A DNA stretch of 64,000 nucleotides from Mesostigma viride (GCA_009746045.1 RPFO01000080.1:9204113-9268112); one strand, 5' to 3'. Positions 51,611 through 62,742 are shown, numbered from the stretch's first letter. The notes: a model not told the origin generated them from the sequence alone. Made by a program: numbers and translations.

Positions 51611-51646
51611 TAACCCTAAAACCTAAACCCTAAACCCTAAACCCTT
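51611..51646. repeat. Short interstitial telomere-type repeat
   Basis: ACCCTAAAACCTAAACCC, then TAAACCCTAAACCC, is about five units of the plant/algal telomere repeat (TTTAGGG on the other strand). It lies 440 bases upstream of the glycosyltransferase-like ATG. It contains AAACCCTAA, the plant telo-box motif, so it could be a promoter element or a healed break. Confidence 0.85.
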
Positions 51647-51789
51647 CAAGTTGCTACTCTTAAATCTTTCGCGCATTACCTAGATAGCTAGATTTCACGC
51701 CGAGCAATCTTCTAAAGGTGCATATATGGCCGGGCATTAGTTTATATGTGTTGTTTATCAGTTATCACACCCTGGACTAATATTGCCTG

Positions 51790-52228
51790 TGTCGGTGCAT
51801 ATTGCCTGTTGTACATATCCCAGAGAAGGGGCATATGGCTTTCAGTTAATACATTCTGGGCTACTTCCTGCAAGGGTGGAATGTAAACAACGGCATCCGT
51901 GCTCCTCACCTTTAAGTACATGGCGGACAAGCTGGCGTTCCTTAAATGCCGCAAGAAGCTCTCGGAGACTCGCTTCACGCTGGACGACGACTTGACCCTG
52001 GCCCAGCAACAGCGGCGACGCGGGCTATGGCCGACCTACCTTCAGCTCCGGCAGAGCGCAAGGGGGAAGCCGGTATATTGGAGGGGGGCGGTCATCCACG
52101 TTGACCACAAGCCCTGGCAGGCCCCTCGTGCCACCTCAGACTAGGGAATATATACCAGTAGTGTAGATTAGTCAGGCTTAGCCTAGCATGTGGCCCACGC
52201 GCATGTGCGCCCATAATGGCCCCCATGG
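51790..52228 (+). mobile_element. Chimeric ORF1-only retroposon fragments
   Basis: 51807-51893 is an inverted piece of the 3' UTR (GGGGCATATGGC, CTACTTCCTGCAAGGG). At about 51896 it switches to the ORF1 C-terminus in plus orientation (LTFKYMADKLAFLKCRKKL, FTLDDDLTLAQQQRRRGLW, VYWRGAVIHVDHKPW; ends 52144). A 3' UTR start follows and is cut by the TTAA element at 52240. Confidence 0.7.
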
Positions 52229-52239
52229 ATGATTAAAAA

Positions 52240-54518
52240 GGGGACGGGACATGCCCGAATTTTTTGGCGCCAAAAAATTCGCGCCGGAACCGAAGGTCAT
52301 AAATTTCACGTGCACGGTGCGCGCACCCCTTGCGGAAGTGGCCATGGCGACTGCGTTCAGGCGACACTACCACACTAGGGCAGGCGAAATGCAAAAATTT
52401 TACTCGAATCTAAAAGACGATGAGTTTATGATGTTAGTTTGTGGCGGAAATCAGCTGGTTTACAATATCGCTGTTGTTTTTTAATGCCATCGGCATGGGG
52501 GGTAATCTGAATTTTTTGGTCGCGCGGAATAAAATAGAATTCATGATAGCGGCAGTAAAATCGCGGTTTTTAGGGTTGTTTTCACTGTGAAGCAGGAGTT
52601 AATACCCTTTGCATCGAATTCTAAACCGAGCTGGTGCTTTTTGCCAGATTTTCGGCCATAATCGGTAAGTAATTGTTCAGACCTGCGCAGTGCGTGTCTG
52701 ACCTGTCCATGGAAGAACGGCGGTTGTTGCGCGCCTGGGCGAGGGATTTACGAGGGCGAGGTACAGATTTGTCGCGAATGTTATCTGCTATCAGTGCTTT
52801 CTTCTATGAGCTCATCGTTCGAGGTTTTTTGCGTTCTTTTTGGGCAGTTTCCGCCAGCTATCTCGCCGTCGCTTGCCGTTGTGTTGTCGAATACCTGGCA
52901 GCTTTAGATTGTTTTCGTTGATGTCGTGATCAGGGCCGCTTCAGTCGCAGCCTATAGCTCTTCGGGAAGGTATAAGGCATTTCATAAAACGTGTTCCGGC
53001 AAGGATGTTGTGCGTATGGACGCTTCTTGTTGTGTGAGAGTGACGCACCCTCTCTTCGCAGCGGCATCACAGCGCTCATGCGCTGAAGGGCCGCCAATGG
53101 TTTCTTTGAATTTTATCGTGCAGGGATGGAAGTGTTTTAGTGATGATGATGTTGGAGATATTGCATTTGTGTGACTGCATGTAGATAGCTGTCACCAATG
53201 GTTGTTTGAGCTTTCCTTTGTTATGATGATGTGATAAGACTACAATGTGCTGAGCCAACCATGGTTGACATGCATGACTGCATGCAAGCTATATATACCA
53301 TGTTCCTACTTGGTTCCTTGCCCTCCATAGTCCCAGTTTGTCATCCATGCCGGGGAGGACAGTTTAGGAGGTGTTGTTGAGTTGATTAGCTTGGTTGTCA
53401 TCAACCTTACACTCTAACCTAGGAGAAACATAGGAAATGCTGCTTAGGCATATTAGGGCTACCATCGTCAAGGCTATGATGAACATATTTACAAGGCTGG
53501 CCATGCTGGAGGGATGATGAAGACATATGAGGTGCGTGGCCACCCCTTCGTACATTGTAAACATACTCAGCATGGTTTTGGTGCATGTTGGATGGCATAT
53601 GAAGTGGCACTGTGGGGTTACTAACTTACTGAGTGGTCCTTAGCGCCTTGTCAGGTGGTCATATAGGAAACCCATCAACTTGAGTAGTTCTTGTCACAAT
53701 GACCCCCCACGTTGAGCATGTGTTGCCGTCAGCGTGCAAGAGTTAATTATGTGTGCTTTGGTCAGTTTGCAGATGTCCTTGATGAAGAAGGAGGTGCTAG
53801 TGTGGCTGAATGGTTACTCTAATTACCTTGTAGAGTCTACATGGGTGGCCGTCTTGGAATGGTTGTAACTTGGGCAGTTCTTGTCAGAATGGCGTCAAAC
53901 CTTGAACATAGGTGGTACCGTATGTGCAGAGGTTGGCAGCATGTGGTTTGGCCAGTTTTTGCATGGTTTGGATGGATAAAGGGGTGTTTATGGTGTAAGA
54001 TACACTCAAAAACCTCCCTTAGCTTCGTCACAGGTGGCTACCTAGGAAATCCATCAACTAGAGCTGCGCTCGTCAGAATGACCTGAAAATTTGGGGCTGC
54101 ATGCCCCCCCACCTGTAATATTTGGGAATATATGGTGGAGCATGATATGATGTGTTTATGATTTGATTTTTTTTTTTGATTAAAAAAGTACCTGTTTTGC
54201 GGGAAATCCATCAACGTGAGTAAACATTCTTATTTCTTGGTCTCAATTAGGTAGAATTTCTCAAAAGTGGGGGAAATATGCGGGAATATATGATTTGGTC
54301 CCAATATGTTTGCCCATTGTCCTAGGGAAAATGTGACTAAAATAGCGTCTTTTTCTATTTTTAGCGCGTTACCGGTGTATGGTGGGGGCTAGTACCCCCC
54401 CCAAGTGGCTGGAATTTTTTTTTAAAATCATATTTATGGTCCCCAATCATCATTGGATTTTTTGCACATGCATAGGTATGGTTTCCAGAAAAGTGCCCTT
54501 TAGGCATGTCCCCTCCCC
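52240..54518. mobile_element. GGGGAC-type TTAA element (copy 3, divergent)
   Basis: Begins GGGGACGGGACATGCC and ends GGCATGTCCCCTCCCC, a 16-bp inverted repeat with one mismatch. TTAA follows on the right (54519-54522), and ATTAAAA precedes it on the left. It shares with copies 1 and 2 the segments GTGCACGGTGCGCGCACCCC, GGCCATGGCGACTGC, AAAAAGTACC-TTTTGCGGG and GCGTCTTTTTCTATTTTTAG. Small frames exist (52673-52921), but no transposase is recognisable. Its right end lies in the tail of LINE B. Confidence 0.75.
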
Positions 54519-54638
54519 TTAAATTAAATTAAATTATAACATGCCTCCGTTGGGGGGTCATGTAGCACATATTCCATGATGGGTGGTGGAAAGGAGAGAG
54601 CCGCGTAATCGAACTATCCTAACGCTAAGCTACCTAGT

Positions 54639-56489
54639 CTAGAAAATCCTAACTGCCCTACTCGTCAAAACGCCTCCTCCTCTTGGGGGGAGGGGGCTTG
54701 CCCACAGGGTCGGGCGTGTGAGCCTTGACAATCTTCTGCCACCGCGTCTTGTTCTGCATGGCAGTCCAAAGAAGGGAGAGAGAGTGGATGCGGTATTCAA
54801 ACTGGGCTGGGACCAGTAGGTCATCCAGCAGCACCTGTACGCGTAGTTCGTGACATGTTTCCCTACCCTTTTGGGAATGTCCTTGGGGCCAGGCCAGGTC
54901 AGAATGTGCCGCCCTGGCTGGCCAAGCCGCTGGGGGCCTGCCAGACCAAGGGCGGTGTCGACCTGGCTAGTGCGAGCAAGGTGTCCTACAAATGCTATCC
55001 TACGCTGTCTAATCTCGTCCGAAATACGAGGCATGCCCTGATACAAAGACTCTGATGACGGGCGCTTGGAAAACCCTACGTTCAAGACCTGTCGGAGCAT
55101 CCTGTAAACTGTGCCGTCTAGCCTAGCTGCCAGTGTGGGTGTGAGTGTCCACGCCTCGGCGCCATACGTGAGCACCGTGAGGACGAGGACCTTGAAGAGC
55201 ATGCGCTTGCGGTGGTCGCCCAGGCCCTTGGAGCGCCAGTAGGTGTTGAGCGAACGGAGCCTAGTAGCCCAGGCCAGGCCGATGCGGGTGTCCACATCGT
55301 CGGCGGTGTCAGGGAGCCAGCTCCCTAACAGCTTGAAGCGATCGCGGAACGGGGCCGTCGTCCCATCGAGCAGGCGCGGCAGCGGCGGTGTACTGGAGGC
55401 CCCAATCACCATCGCCTCAGTTTTGACACTAATCTCCAACCCCACCGCCCTCGCCTCCAGGCCCAGACAGTCCAGCCAGGTCTGAATGTGCTCGGGGCGC
55501 GCGATGAGGGTGGTGTCATCCGCATAAATCAGGTCGGCCAGGCGGTAACCAGGTCGAACCCCGCCATGCTCTTTCTCGTTAAGGATGTCCAAGCCTGGCT
55601 CGAACCCCTTAAGAGCAGTAAAGCGCGCACGTGCTCGGCGCATGACGTGATCCACGACAATAATGAACAGGTATGGGGACAGGACACAACCTTGCCACAC
55701 CCCGTGGTGAAGGGGGAATGGTGGGGTGGTGCCTTCCGCAGTCCGCACTACTGCCTGTGAGCCCTCATACAGTCGGCGAATGGCAGCAATAAACGCAGGT
55801 GGCACTCGATCCAGAGCTAGGATGGCCCAAAGAGCCTCCCAGAGGACCGTGTCAAAGGCCTTGATATAGTCAACAAAAATGAAGACCAGCGGCAAACTGT
55901 CAGGGGGAAGGCGACGCACCTCCTCCATCAACCGGCGCGCGACAAACACAGCCATGACAGTGTTACTACGACCACGACGGAAACCCATCTGAGACTCACC
56001 CAGGTGGGGGTCCAGCGCGGCGCGGAGCCTGTGCAGCATCATGCGCATGAAGACCTTCAGCGCGGCGCTCTAGAGGCAGACACCCCTGTAGTTACCGGGG
56101 TCAGCAGCAGAGCCCTTCTTGTACAGCATGACGCGGATGGCCGTCTGCCATTCAGCAGGCGGAGGCTCGTCAGAAAGCCGAACACGGTTGCAGAACGCCA
56201 GCAGAAGATCCCTAACCGCCGGATCAGGGGTCTTCAGCAGCTCAGCAGAAAGGTGGTCGGCACCAACCGCCGCATCGTACCGCAGGCGAGCAAGGGCGCC
56301 GTCCAATTCCTTCAAAATGAAGGGGTGGACGACGTCGTCAGTGGCAAGGCAGCCCTCCTGCAGGGCGGGGACTTGGTAGTCCGCGGCCGAGGAGGGGGGC
56401 GCTGGCGGCGGCGGGGGTCCGGCAAACCCGAGGCGGGCGTCCGTCTCGGGGTGAAGCGGCGGGGGGGGGGCGCGAGCCCCACCGGTCAA
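54639..56489 (-). pseudogene. LINE B reverse transcriptase (one in-frame stop)
   Basis: The upstream part (56489-56070) holds LDGALARLRYDAAVGADHLS, EWQTAIRVMLYKKGSAADPG and NYRGVCL, then a TAG where a CAG would fit. It continues in the same frame as SAALKVFMRMMLHRL. The main part has GFRRGRSNTVMAVFVARRLM, VFIFVDYIKAFDTVLWEALW, GVWQGCVLSPYLFIIVVDHV and the catalytic LADLIYADDTTL, then FKLLGSWLPDTADD, LTYGAEAWTL and the C-terminal RRIAFVGHLARTSQVDTALG. All RT blocks are intact apart from the stop, so this copy died recently or the stop is a sequencing error. Confidence 0.9.
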
Positions 56490-57525
56490 TTAGGAAACAT
56501 TGTGGGCCAACCAGCGGTCAAGGCTGACCGGCGCCGTGCCGTCCCCCGTGTGCTCCACCGGGGTGCGCTGCATGCCGCCGGCCGCCGAGCCGGTCGAGGT
56601 AGTACCACATGTCCTTGCCCTGATTGCGAGCCTGGCAGGCCTTGGCATCCGCGATGCACTGGGCCGCCTGAGTCCGCGTCCTGAGCGTGCTCGTAGGCCT
56701 CCACGAGGGCGGCCTTGAGCACTGGTTTCTGCAGCGGGTCCCGGTTACGCTTGAGGCGGTGCCGGGCGGCCAAGACCTTGGGGTCTTGGCGGTAGAGCGG
56801 GCCGGGGCGGCGGCGGGGCATGGCCGGCAGGTGCCGGGCCGCCAGCAACGGGGCACGGGCCGCAAAGCCCGCAAAAATGGCGGCGTTGGGGGCACCCTTG
56901 TCCAGCTCGTCGACGTCCGCCCGGGCGCCCAGGGCCGACAGGTACTCCCGTCGGCACCGGTTCCGCTCGTGTTCGGCGTCCGTCCAGTCCTCGATCAGGA
57001 TCTCCCTTGACCGGACGTAGAGCAGACCAGTCAGGGCGGACCACTGGGGCGCGGCGCGCGGGGACGTGGAACCGGAGCCGAAGCTAGGGTCGCGCGCACC
57101 AGCCGGTGGTCAGAGCACACCGTGGGCGTGTCAAACACTCGGGCGTCCAGATCGAACCGAGGTGCACCTGGGCTGCCGTACCACCACGTAGTCCAAACAG
57201 GCCTGACGGACGGCCACGAAAAGTGACCAAGTCCTGTGAGGGACGTTGGAAGTGACAGTTGACAGCAACCATCCCGCTATCCCGCAAAAAGGCAGAAAAC
57301 AGGGGATCGAGTGTTGTCGTTAGCTTCCGTGTCAGCAGGCGCAAAGCGACTGCCAGCAGTGCCCACGGGGAGCGTGGCATTGGCGTCGAGCAGCATAATC
57401 AAAAAATGGCGGGCCGGGGTGACCCCCTCAAGGCTATGCAAAGACTCGAAGAACTCCTGGCGTTCCGACGCAGGTAGACCACTATGGGGCCGGTGCATAG
57501 CCCACCCCCATGGATGATGCATGCC
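56490..57525 (-). pseudogene. LINE B endonuclease and linker (several frameshifts)
   Basis: Read from right to left, LLDANATLPVGTAGSRFAPA (57380-57450), then DPLFSAFLRDSGMVAVNCHF and LVTFRGRPSG (57170-57300), follow the pattern of the apurinic-type endonuclease of LINEs. SDHR-like HTVCSDHRLV near 57090-57115 is a likely last catalytic block. The linker towards the RT has helical pieces such as RRYLADPVRAEH. At least four frame changes are needed. Confidence 0.65.
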
Positions 57526-57890
57526 TTCAGAATTTAGCCAAGCCGGCCATGCCTATAATGGGACCCCCATGGATTTTGCATTGAGAATTTAGCCATGCTA
57601 TGCCTATGCAGAGAGATGCTCTCTGTTGAGAAGCCATGCCCTAGCTCTTGTATAGCCATGATGATCTTCCACCACATGACATGCTCCCCCTTAGCTGGGC
57701 ATAGCGTGATAGATCATGAGGGTGCAGGTGCCCTGGCGCCCCTAGAGCACGGGTAGCTTACATTCCCACCCGTGCAGGAAGTAGCCCAGAATGTATTAAA
57801 AGCCATATGCCCCTTCTCAGGGATATGTGCTACATGTACTCCCTACGTACGGAGTTATGTTCCTAATTAAATTAATTAATTAATGTAAAC
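57505..57890 (+). mobile_element. ORF1-only retroposon, 3' UTR copy (subfamily b)
   Basis: CCCCCATGGATGATGCATG, GAGAAGCCATGCCCTAGCTC, GATGATCTTCCACCACATG and CCATATGCCCCTTCTCAGGG, then GTGCTACATGTACTCCC-TACGTACGGAG and a TTAA-rich tail (57868-57889). The hairpin loop is expanded by a TACG duplication. Confidence 0.75.
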
Positions 57891-57943
57891 AACACTTGCT
57901 CTAGGTGCACCAAGGGCACCTGCACCACCATCCAGGATGTGGC

Positions 57944-58864
57944 ATTAATTAATTAGGAACATAATTCCGTTGGGAGTATATGTAGCACATAGCCCAGAAT
58001 GCTCCTCGCCTCCACCTCCACCGCCGACATCAAACAAAACCCATGCAGCTCCACGACATCGACTAGCGCCTCCACGACCACGCCATCGCCATCGAATGCT
58101 TAATTGCAAAACACCGCAGCTGCAGGCATCAACCGCCCATGCAGGCGGTGAAGGACATCGCTGCCCACCCGGCATCTGCTGGCCCGGTCAGCGATGCTCC
58201 TCCCACCCAGACCTGGGCGGATCTGCTCAAGCACCACTCCACCACCACTACCTCCACCATCGCGGCACAGCTCAAGCAACAAGCCCTCGACCTCCGCGAG
58301 GAGGCCGACCGCACCCAGCGTAGCCACAATGTCATCGTCAAGCACTTCGACCAGCCGGCAGATGAGACCTCGACGAGTCTTCTCACGGCAAGCGCGACAT
58401 TCTTGCCCCCATGCACATCACTGGTGAGCTGCGGATGTCGGCTGCCCGCCTTCCCTGCGCGTGGGGTAAGGCTGGCCCGGCTCCCCTGCTCCTCACGTGG
58501 AGGACAAGCTGTTGTTTCTTAAAAACCCGCAAGAAGCTCTCGAGGACTCACTTCACGCTGGACGACGACCTGACCCTGGCCCAGCAACAACGGCGACGCG
58601 AGCTATATGGCCGACCTACCTCCAGCTCCGGCAAAGTGCAGGGGGGAAATTACCGGTATACTGGCGGGGGGACGTCATCCACGTCGACCACAAGCCCTGG
58701 CAGGCACCCCCTGCCACCCCAGTCTAGGGAATATATCAGTAGTGTAGATTAGTACAAGGCTTAGCCTACCACGCGGCCCTAGCGCATGTGCGCCCATAAT
58801 GGCCATGGATGATGCGTTTCAGAATTTAGCCACGCCCTGCCTATAATGGGACCCCCATGGATTA
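57944..58864 (+). mobile_element. ORF1-only retroposon, C-terminal half with tail
   Basis: 57944-57995 is the inverted terminal segment of another copy (CCGTTGGGAGTATATGTAGC). From about 57996 the ORF1 second half reads in plus orientation: TWADLLKHHSTTTTSTIAAQ, LREEADRTQRSHNVIVKHFD and, after frameshifts, LDDDLTLAQQQRRRELY and VYWRGDVIHVDHKPW (ends about 58727). A short 3' UTR ends in an ATTAATTATAATTAATT tail. Confidence 0.75.
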
Positions 58865-59772
58865 ATTATAATTAATTAATTAGGAACACAACTCCGTTGG
58901 GAGTATATGTAGCACATAGCCCAGAGAAGGGGCATATGGCCTATCATACACTCTAAGCTACTTCCTGCAAGGGTGGGAATGTAAACGACCCTTGCTCTAG
59001 GTGCACCAGGGCACTTGCAGCCCCATGATCTTCAAGCTATGCCCAGCTAAGGGGGAGCCTGTCATGGGGGGGAAGATCAGCATAGCTATATAGAAGCTAG
59101 GGCATGGCATCTCAGCAGAGAGTTACTCCCTGCATGGGCACGGCATAATTAAATAAAGCTAGGCAACATCTGGAGGGTGGCTCATCATAGGCACACATGT
59201 ACATGCATGACTAAAAAGGCTAGGCCTCAGCTGGTGTAGTGCCTGTAGTAGGCGGGCATGTACAAGGCCACTGTCTAACTATTCTACACTACTGCATGCT
59301 GCTGTATTCCCCTAGGCTGGGGCATCTGGAGTCGCTGGGGCCGCGGTGGTCGAGGGGGTCGCGTACCAGGGCTTGTGGCCGACGTAGATGGCCGCCCCCT
59401 AAGTTCCAGTACACCGGCTGCATGGCCCGCCTTGGTCTGCCGGAGCTGGAGGTAGGTCGGCCATAGCTCCTGTCGCCGTTGTTGCTGCGCCAGGGTCAAG
59501 TCGTCGTCCACGGTGAAGGGAGTGTTCTCGAGCCGCTTGCGGCATCTGAGAAACGAAATCTTGTCCCCAGGGCTCTCAAAGATGAGAAGAAGCGGAGGCG
59601 CCCCTGCCTTACCCCGCGCGCGGGGGAGGTGGTGGGCGGTCAGCTTAATCTCACCAAGGAGGCCCATGCGCGCAATGATTTTGCTCTCAAACGCACGTGC
59701 AAGCTTCTCGGAATTCTCACCTTCCTCCATGTCGAAGTTCTTGAGTATGGCGTTGAGGCTGCGCTTGGCGAG

Positions 59773-61309
59773 CAGTGTTCAATTATACGGCGTATTATAC
59801 TGTATAATACGGTATATTACGCGTTATACAAGGTCGAGCGTATAATTTTTATCCGTTTTATACGATTTGCGTATTTTTACGTATAATACGGCGAATAACA
59901 CGTATAAGCGCGCGTATAATGGGGTTTTCGCGCTCATCCGAGTGTCACGAGGTCCGGCAGCCAAATTTTTCGTGCGGGAACCAAGGCGGGAAAGCAAGGG
60001 AACTTAGAAACACTACGGAAACCATCCACTGGTTGACATTTGCCGACCGTGAGACACAAGGATCTTACAAGCAAGCTACACTGTAGCATGGCAAGTTGGC
60101 AACCCTCCATGCTGTTTAGGTCTCTGCCCTTGCCTCTCGGGCAGCCATGCACCGAATATTAATATAAGTCATACAGAAAACTGACGGGTACGAGAGCATG
60201 GCCGCTTTACATTTTCAACTGAAATTCTGTAGGCATGATCCTTAGGTCTTGAAAAGCTTATATCCTTGGCCAGGCAACGTTTGGATGTGCGCAGATATGT
60301 CTCGACCTTCTGCTCGATGCGGCAACCTCGTTTCAGCAACCGGGTGGCGACCGTGCATGTGCTAACTGTTGATAGGCGGGAAACGCCCCTACATTTGAAC
60401 GCGGATAGATGTTTCACGTTATTCCTTACATGATTTATTATAAGCGACGACGGCCAGGAAAGGCTCGCAGCTACGTCCATCAGGTGGGCATGCTGGCTCC
60501 GTCAAGAAAGGTAATATGCGGTTTTGATCTGGTACGTGCTATCCTGTTCACGTGTTCATTGTACTGTATCAAGTTGTTGGGTGGATTGTAAAATAATCGT
60601 AGATCTGTAATGGAGGTTTTATGCTTGTCTTTTGGTCGCTTTACTGCCTGAGCTACGCATTATTGGCTTGTGATGGTTGGGGAATACCACTACGACATGC
60701 AGATTTTGGACCAGATTTGTCTGCTATTAGCTTATGCTTCATCGAAAGCAGTGACGTAGTGCTTGGCATTGTTTGTAAATATGATAAGCTTGATAACGCG
60801 ATGTTTTTTCTTGCTAAAAACATCTCGAAACAAGTGGTTTTCTGGCCAGATCTAGCCACTATTTCTTGTTTTGCTCGCCAAAGTCAGCCTTCTTCTTGTG
60901 TGCTCCTCGTGCATACAAGAAACATGGAGTTGCCCAGGACATGCTTGCATGGAAGCATAGCCATCTTACTTCTTTTGCTTTTTTCATCTTTCCCTTAATC
61001 GATCATTTGGCGTTGTTTTTTAGGGTATAATGCATAGGTAATCTAGCTCCTCGTGAACCCCGGTTTACACGTCCAGTGTTCCCAAGCACTGATGACCAGT
61101 GGCAACCCATGTATCATGTGTAATTTAGTGTCAGAAACATGTGGACTGCTTGAAATGATACTACTATCAAAATACATGAAACAACCCCAAAAACGATGAA
61201 AGCCAGTATTCGCGTATAATTTCGTATAATACCGTATTATACCGTATTATACATTATATACGGACCCCGCGCGTATAACCGCGTATTGCGTATAATGGAA
61301 TTAACTCTG
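59773..61309. mobile_element. hAT-like non-autonomous DNA transposon
   Basis: A 1.54-kb AT-rich insertion in ORF1. The left end is CAGTGTTCAATTATACGG, and the reverse complement of the right end is CAGAGTTAATTCCATTATAC. TTGGCGAG occurs on both sides (59765-59772 and 61313-61320), separated from the right terminus by three extra bases. CAGNGTT termini and an 8-bp duplication suit the hAT superfamily. Both ends hold many copies of GTATTATAC/GTATAATAC (59790-59900 and 61205-61300), typical subterminal repeats. The frames inside (for example 60621-60998) do not look like a transposase. Confidence 0.6.
60621..60998 (+). other. Unassigned ORF inside the hAT-like element
   Basis: A 125-codon frame with hydrophobic ends (MLVFWSLYCLSYALLACDGW; SIAILLLLLFSSFP). 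I see no transposase motif (no DDE-like or RW dimerisation block). It may be chance in AT-rich DNA. Confidence 0.2.
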
Positions 61310-62398
61310 TTGTTGGCGAGCTCGGCCTCCTCGCGGAGGTCAAGCGTCTGCCGCTGGAGCTGGGCTGCGACGGCGGAGGTGGTGGAGGTGGTATGTTGCT
61401 TAAGCATGTCCGCCCAGGTCGTGATGGGAGGAGCATCGCCGGCCAGGCCAGCAGGGGCTGGCTTGGCGGCAATGTCCTTCACCGCCTGGGCGGTGAGGCC
61501 AGCGGTATTCTGCAGGACCTCGATAGCGATGGCATTGTCGAGCACGCTGGTCGATGTCGCGGAGCTGGGCGGTGATGGCGTCGGAGGTGGGGGTGGTGGC
61601 AGTGGAGGAGGCGAGGAGGGTGGAGGTGGCGGTGGAGATGGTGCATGGAGAGGAGGGGAAGCTCGGCAGCCAGCGTGCTGCCCATGGCCGCCACATCTGC
61701 AGCGATGGGGGCCACGTGCTGCTCGAGGGCCTCCTTGAGGAGTGAGCGGATGGAGGATTCGGTTAAGGTGGTGGTGGTGAGGGGCGTGGGGGGCCAAAGC
61801 TCCTCGAGGGAGCGGCCAAGGAGGGAGAAAAGGACGCGTAGCTGAAGGTGGGGGCGGCGGCATTTGAGGATGGTGTCGAAGGTGTGGGGGCGGTTCTTGA
61901 AGAAAGCATCGGTGAGGCGGCCCTGATGGAAGAGTTGCTTGCACATCTGGAGGATCGAGCGAGGCATACGATCCGAAAAACACGTAGCTCAGGATCCTGT
62001 CGGGGTTGAGCTGATCAAAAAAGCCGGGCTGGCTGGCGTCAAAGTCGAACGCTTCCCAGGTCGGCTCGGCAGGGCGACTGCGCTTGGGTTCAGGCGACGC
62101 TGCTGGCAAGGCGAGCCCGGAAGGGGGCTGGGCGACCACTAGAGCTTGGCTAGTGGCGCCGCTGCCTTCGGGGCCGGTGGGCGAAGCTGCAGCCGGAGCT
62201 GCAGACGTATTTTCATTGCCGAGCGCAGCCGCCAGGCTGCGTACGTTGCGTCGAGAGGCTTTTGCTCATCGTATATTGCGTATTATAGCTGCAGGAAATT
62301 ATATCAGCATGTGCGTCGTAGAAAGACGCGTCGATTGTGATATTCATGGCTAAATTTGGTGCTCAAACGTGAAAGTTATGAGCTCCGCCGTCAGCCAT

Positions 62399-62742
62399 GG
62401 CTATCTCGTGGCTCGTCCCCTCCCATGCACTGAGGACTTCTCTTGCACAATCAACGCAGTATCACCCCCATGGATGATGCATTAAGAATTAGCTCAGCCC
62501 TGCCTACATACAGAGAGTCACTCTCTGATGAGAAGCCATGCCCTAGCTCTTGTATCTAAGCATGCATGATGATCTTCCCCCCCCATATGACAGGCTCCCC
62601 CTTAGCTGGGCATAGCTTGATAGATCATGGGGATGCAGGTGCCCCGGTGCACCTAGAGCAAGTGTCGTTTACATTCCCATTCTGGGCTATGTGCTACATT
62701 ATATACTCCCAACGGAGTTATGTTCCTAATTAATTAATTAAT
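62399..62742 (+). mobile_element. ORF1-only retroposon, 3' UTR copy (subfamily b)
   Basis: CCCCCATGGATGATGCATTAA, GAGAAGCCATGCCCTAGCTC, GGCTCCCCCTTAGCTGGGC, then GTGCTACATTATATACTCCC-AACGGAGTTATGTTCC and a TTAA-rich tail (62728-62742). Confidence 0.75.

Larger units (their letters stand above)
54523..57525 (-). mobile_element. LINE B, near-complete copy with endonuclease and RT
   Basis: Minus-strand non-LTR retrotransposon. Its 3' end has an AATTTAATTT tail (54523-54536) and the hairpin CTCCGTTGGGGGG at 54546-54558. The RT frame spans 54639-56489 with one in-frame stop at 56070-56072. The linker and endonuclease lie upstream in broken frames to about 57522 (LLDANATLPVGTAGSRFAPA). It shares the CTCCGTTG hairpin and the TAGCACA box with the ORF1-only elements. 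The 5' end is truncated inside the endonuclease. Confidence 0.88.
59284..62139 (-). pseudogene. L1 ORF1p-like protein, disrupted
   Basis: The N-terminal part (62139 downward) reads LPAASPEPKRSRPAEPTWEA, SQPGFFDQLNPDRILSYVFF, then in a shifted frame LTDAFFKNRPHTFDTILKCR. A Pro/Ser-rich stretch follows, then TWADMLKQHTTSTTSAVAAQ and LDLREEAELA, where the insertion falls. After the insertion it continues KRSLNAILKNFDMEEGENSE, KLARAFESKIIARMGLLGEI, LTAHHLPRARGKAGAPPLLL and FTVDDDLTLAQQQRRQELWP. The order equals that of the copy at 42198-43570. Frameshifts and the insertion make it inactive. Confidence 0.75.
58866..62398 (-). mobile_element. Full-length ORF1-only (HAL1-like) retroposon, subfamily b, split by an insertion
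   Basis: On the minus strand the element starts near 62398 (GGCTGACGGCGGAGCTC, matching 42062-42078) and has its ORF1 start at about 62139. It is interrupted at 61309-59774 and ends with the hairpin ACTCCGTTGGGAG at 58891-58903 and a TTAA-rich tail. Without the 1.54-kb insertion it is about 2.0 kb, the same as the copy at 42046-43998. No RT or endonuclease is encoded. Confidence 0.82.

Noticed and set aside
51611-51646. Chromosome end
   Set aside because: Only about five units, with normal sequence on both sides, so it is interstitial.
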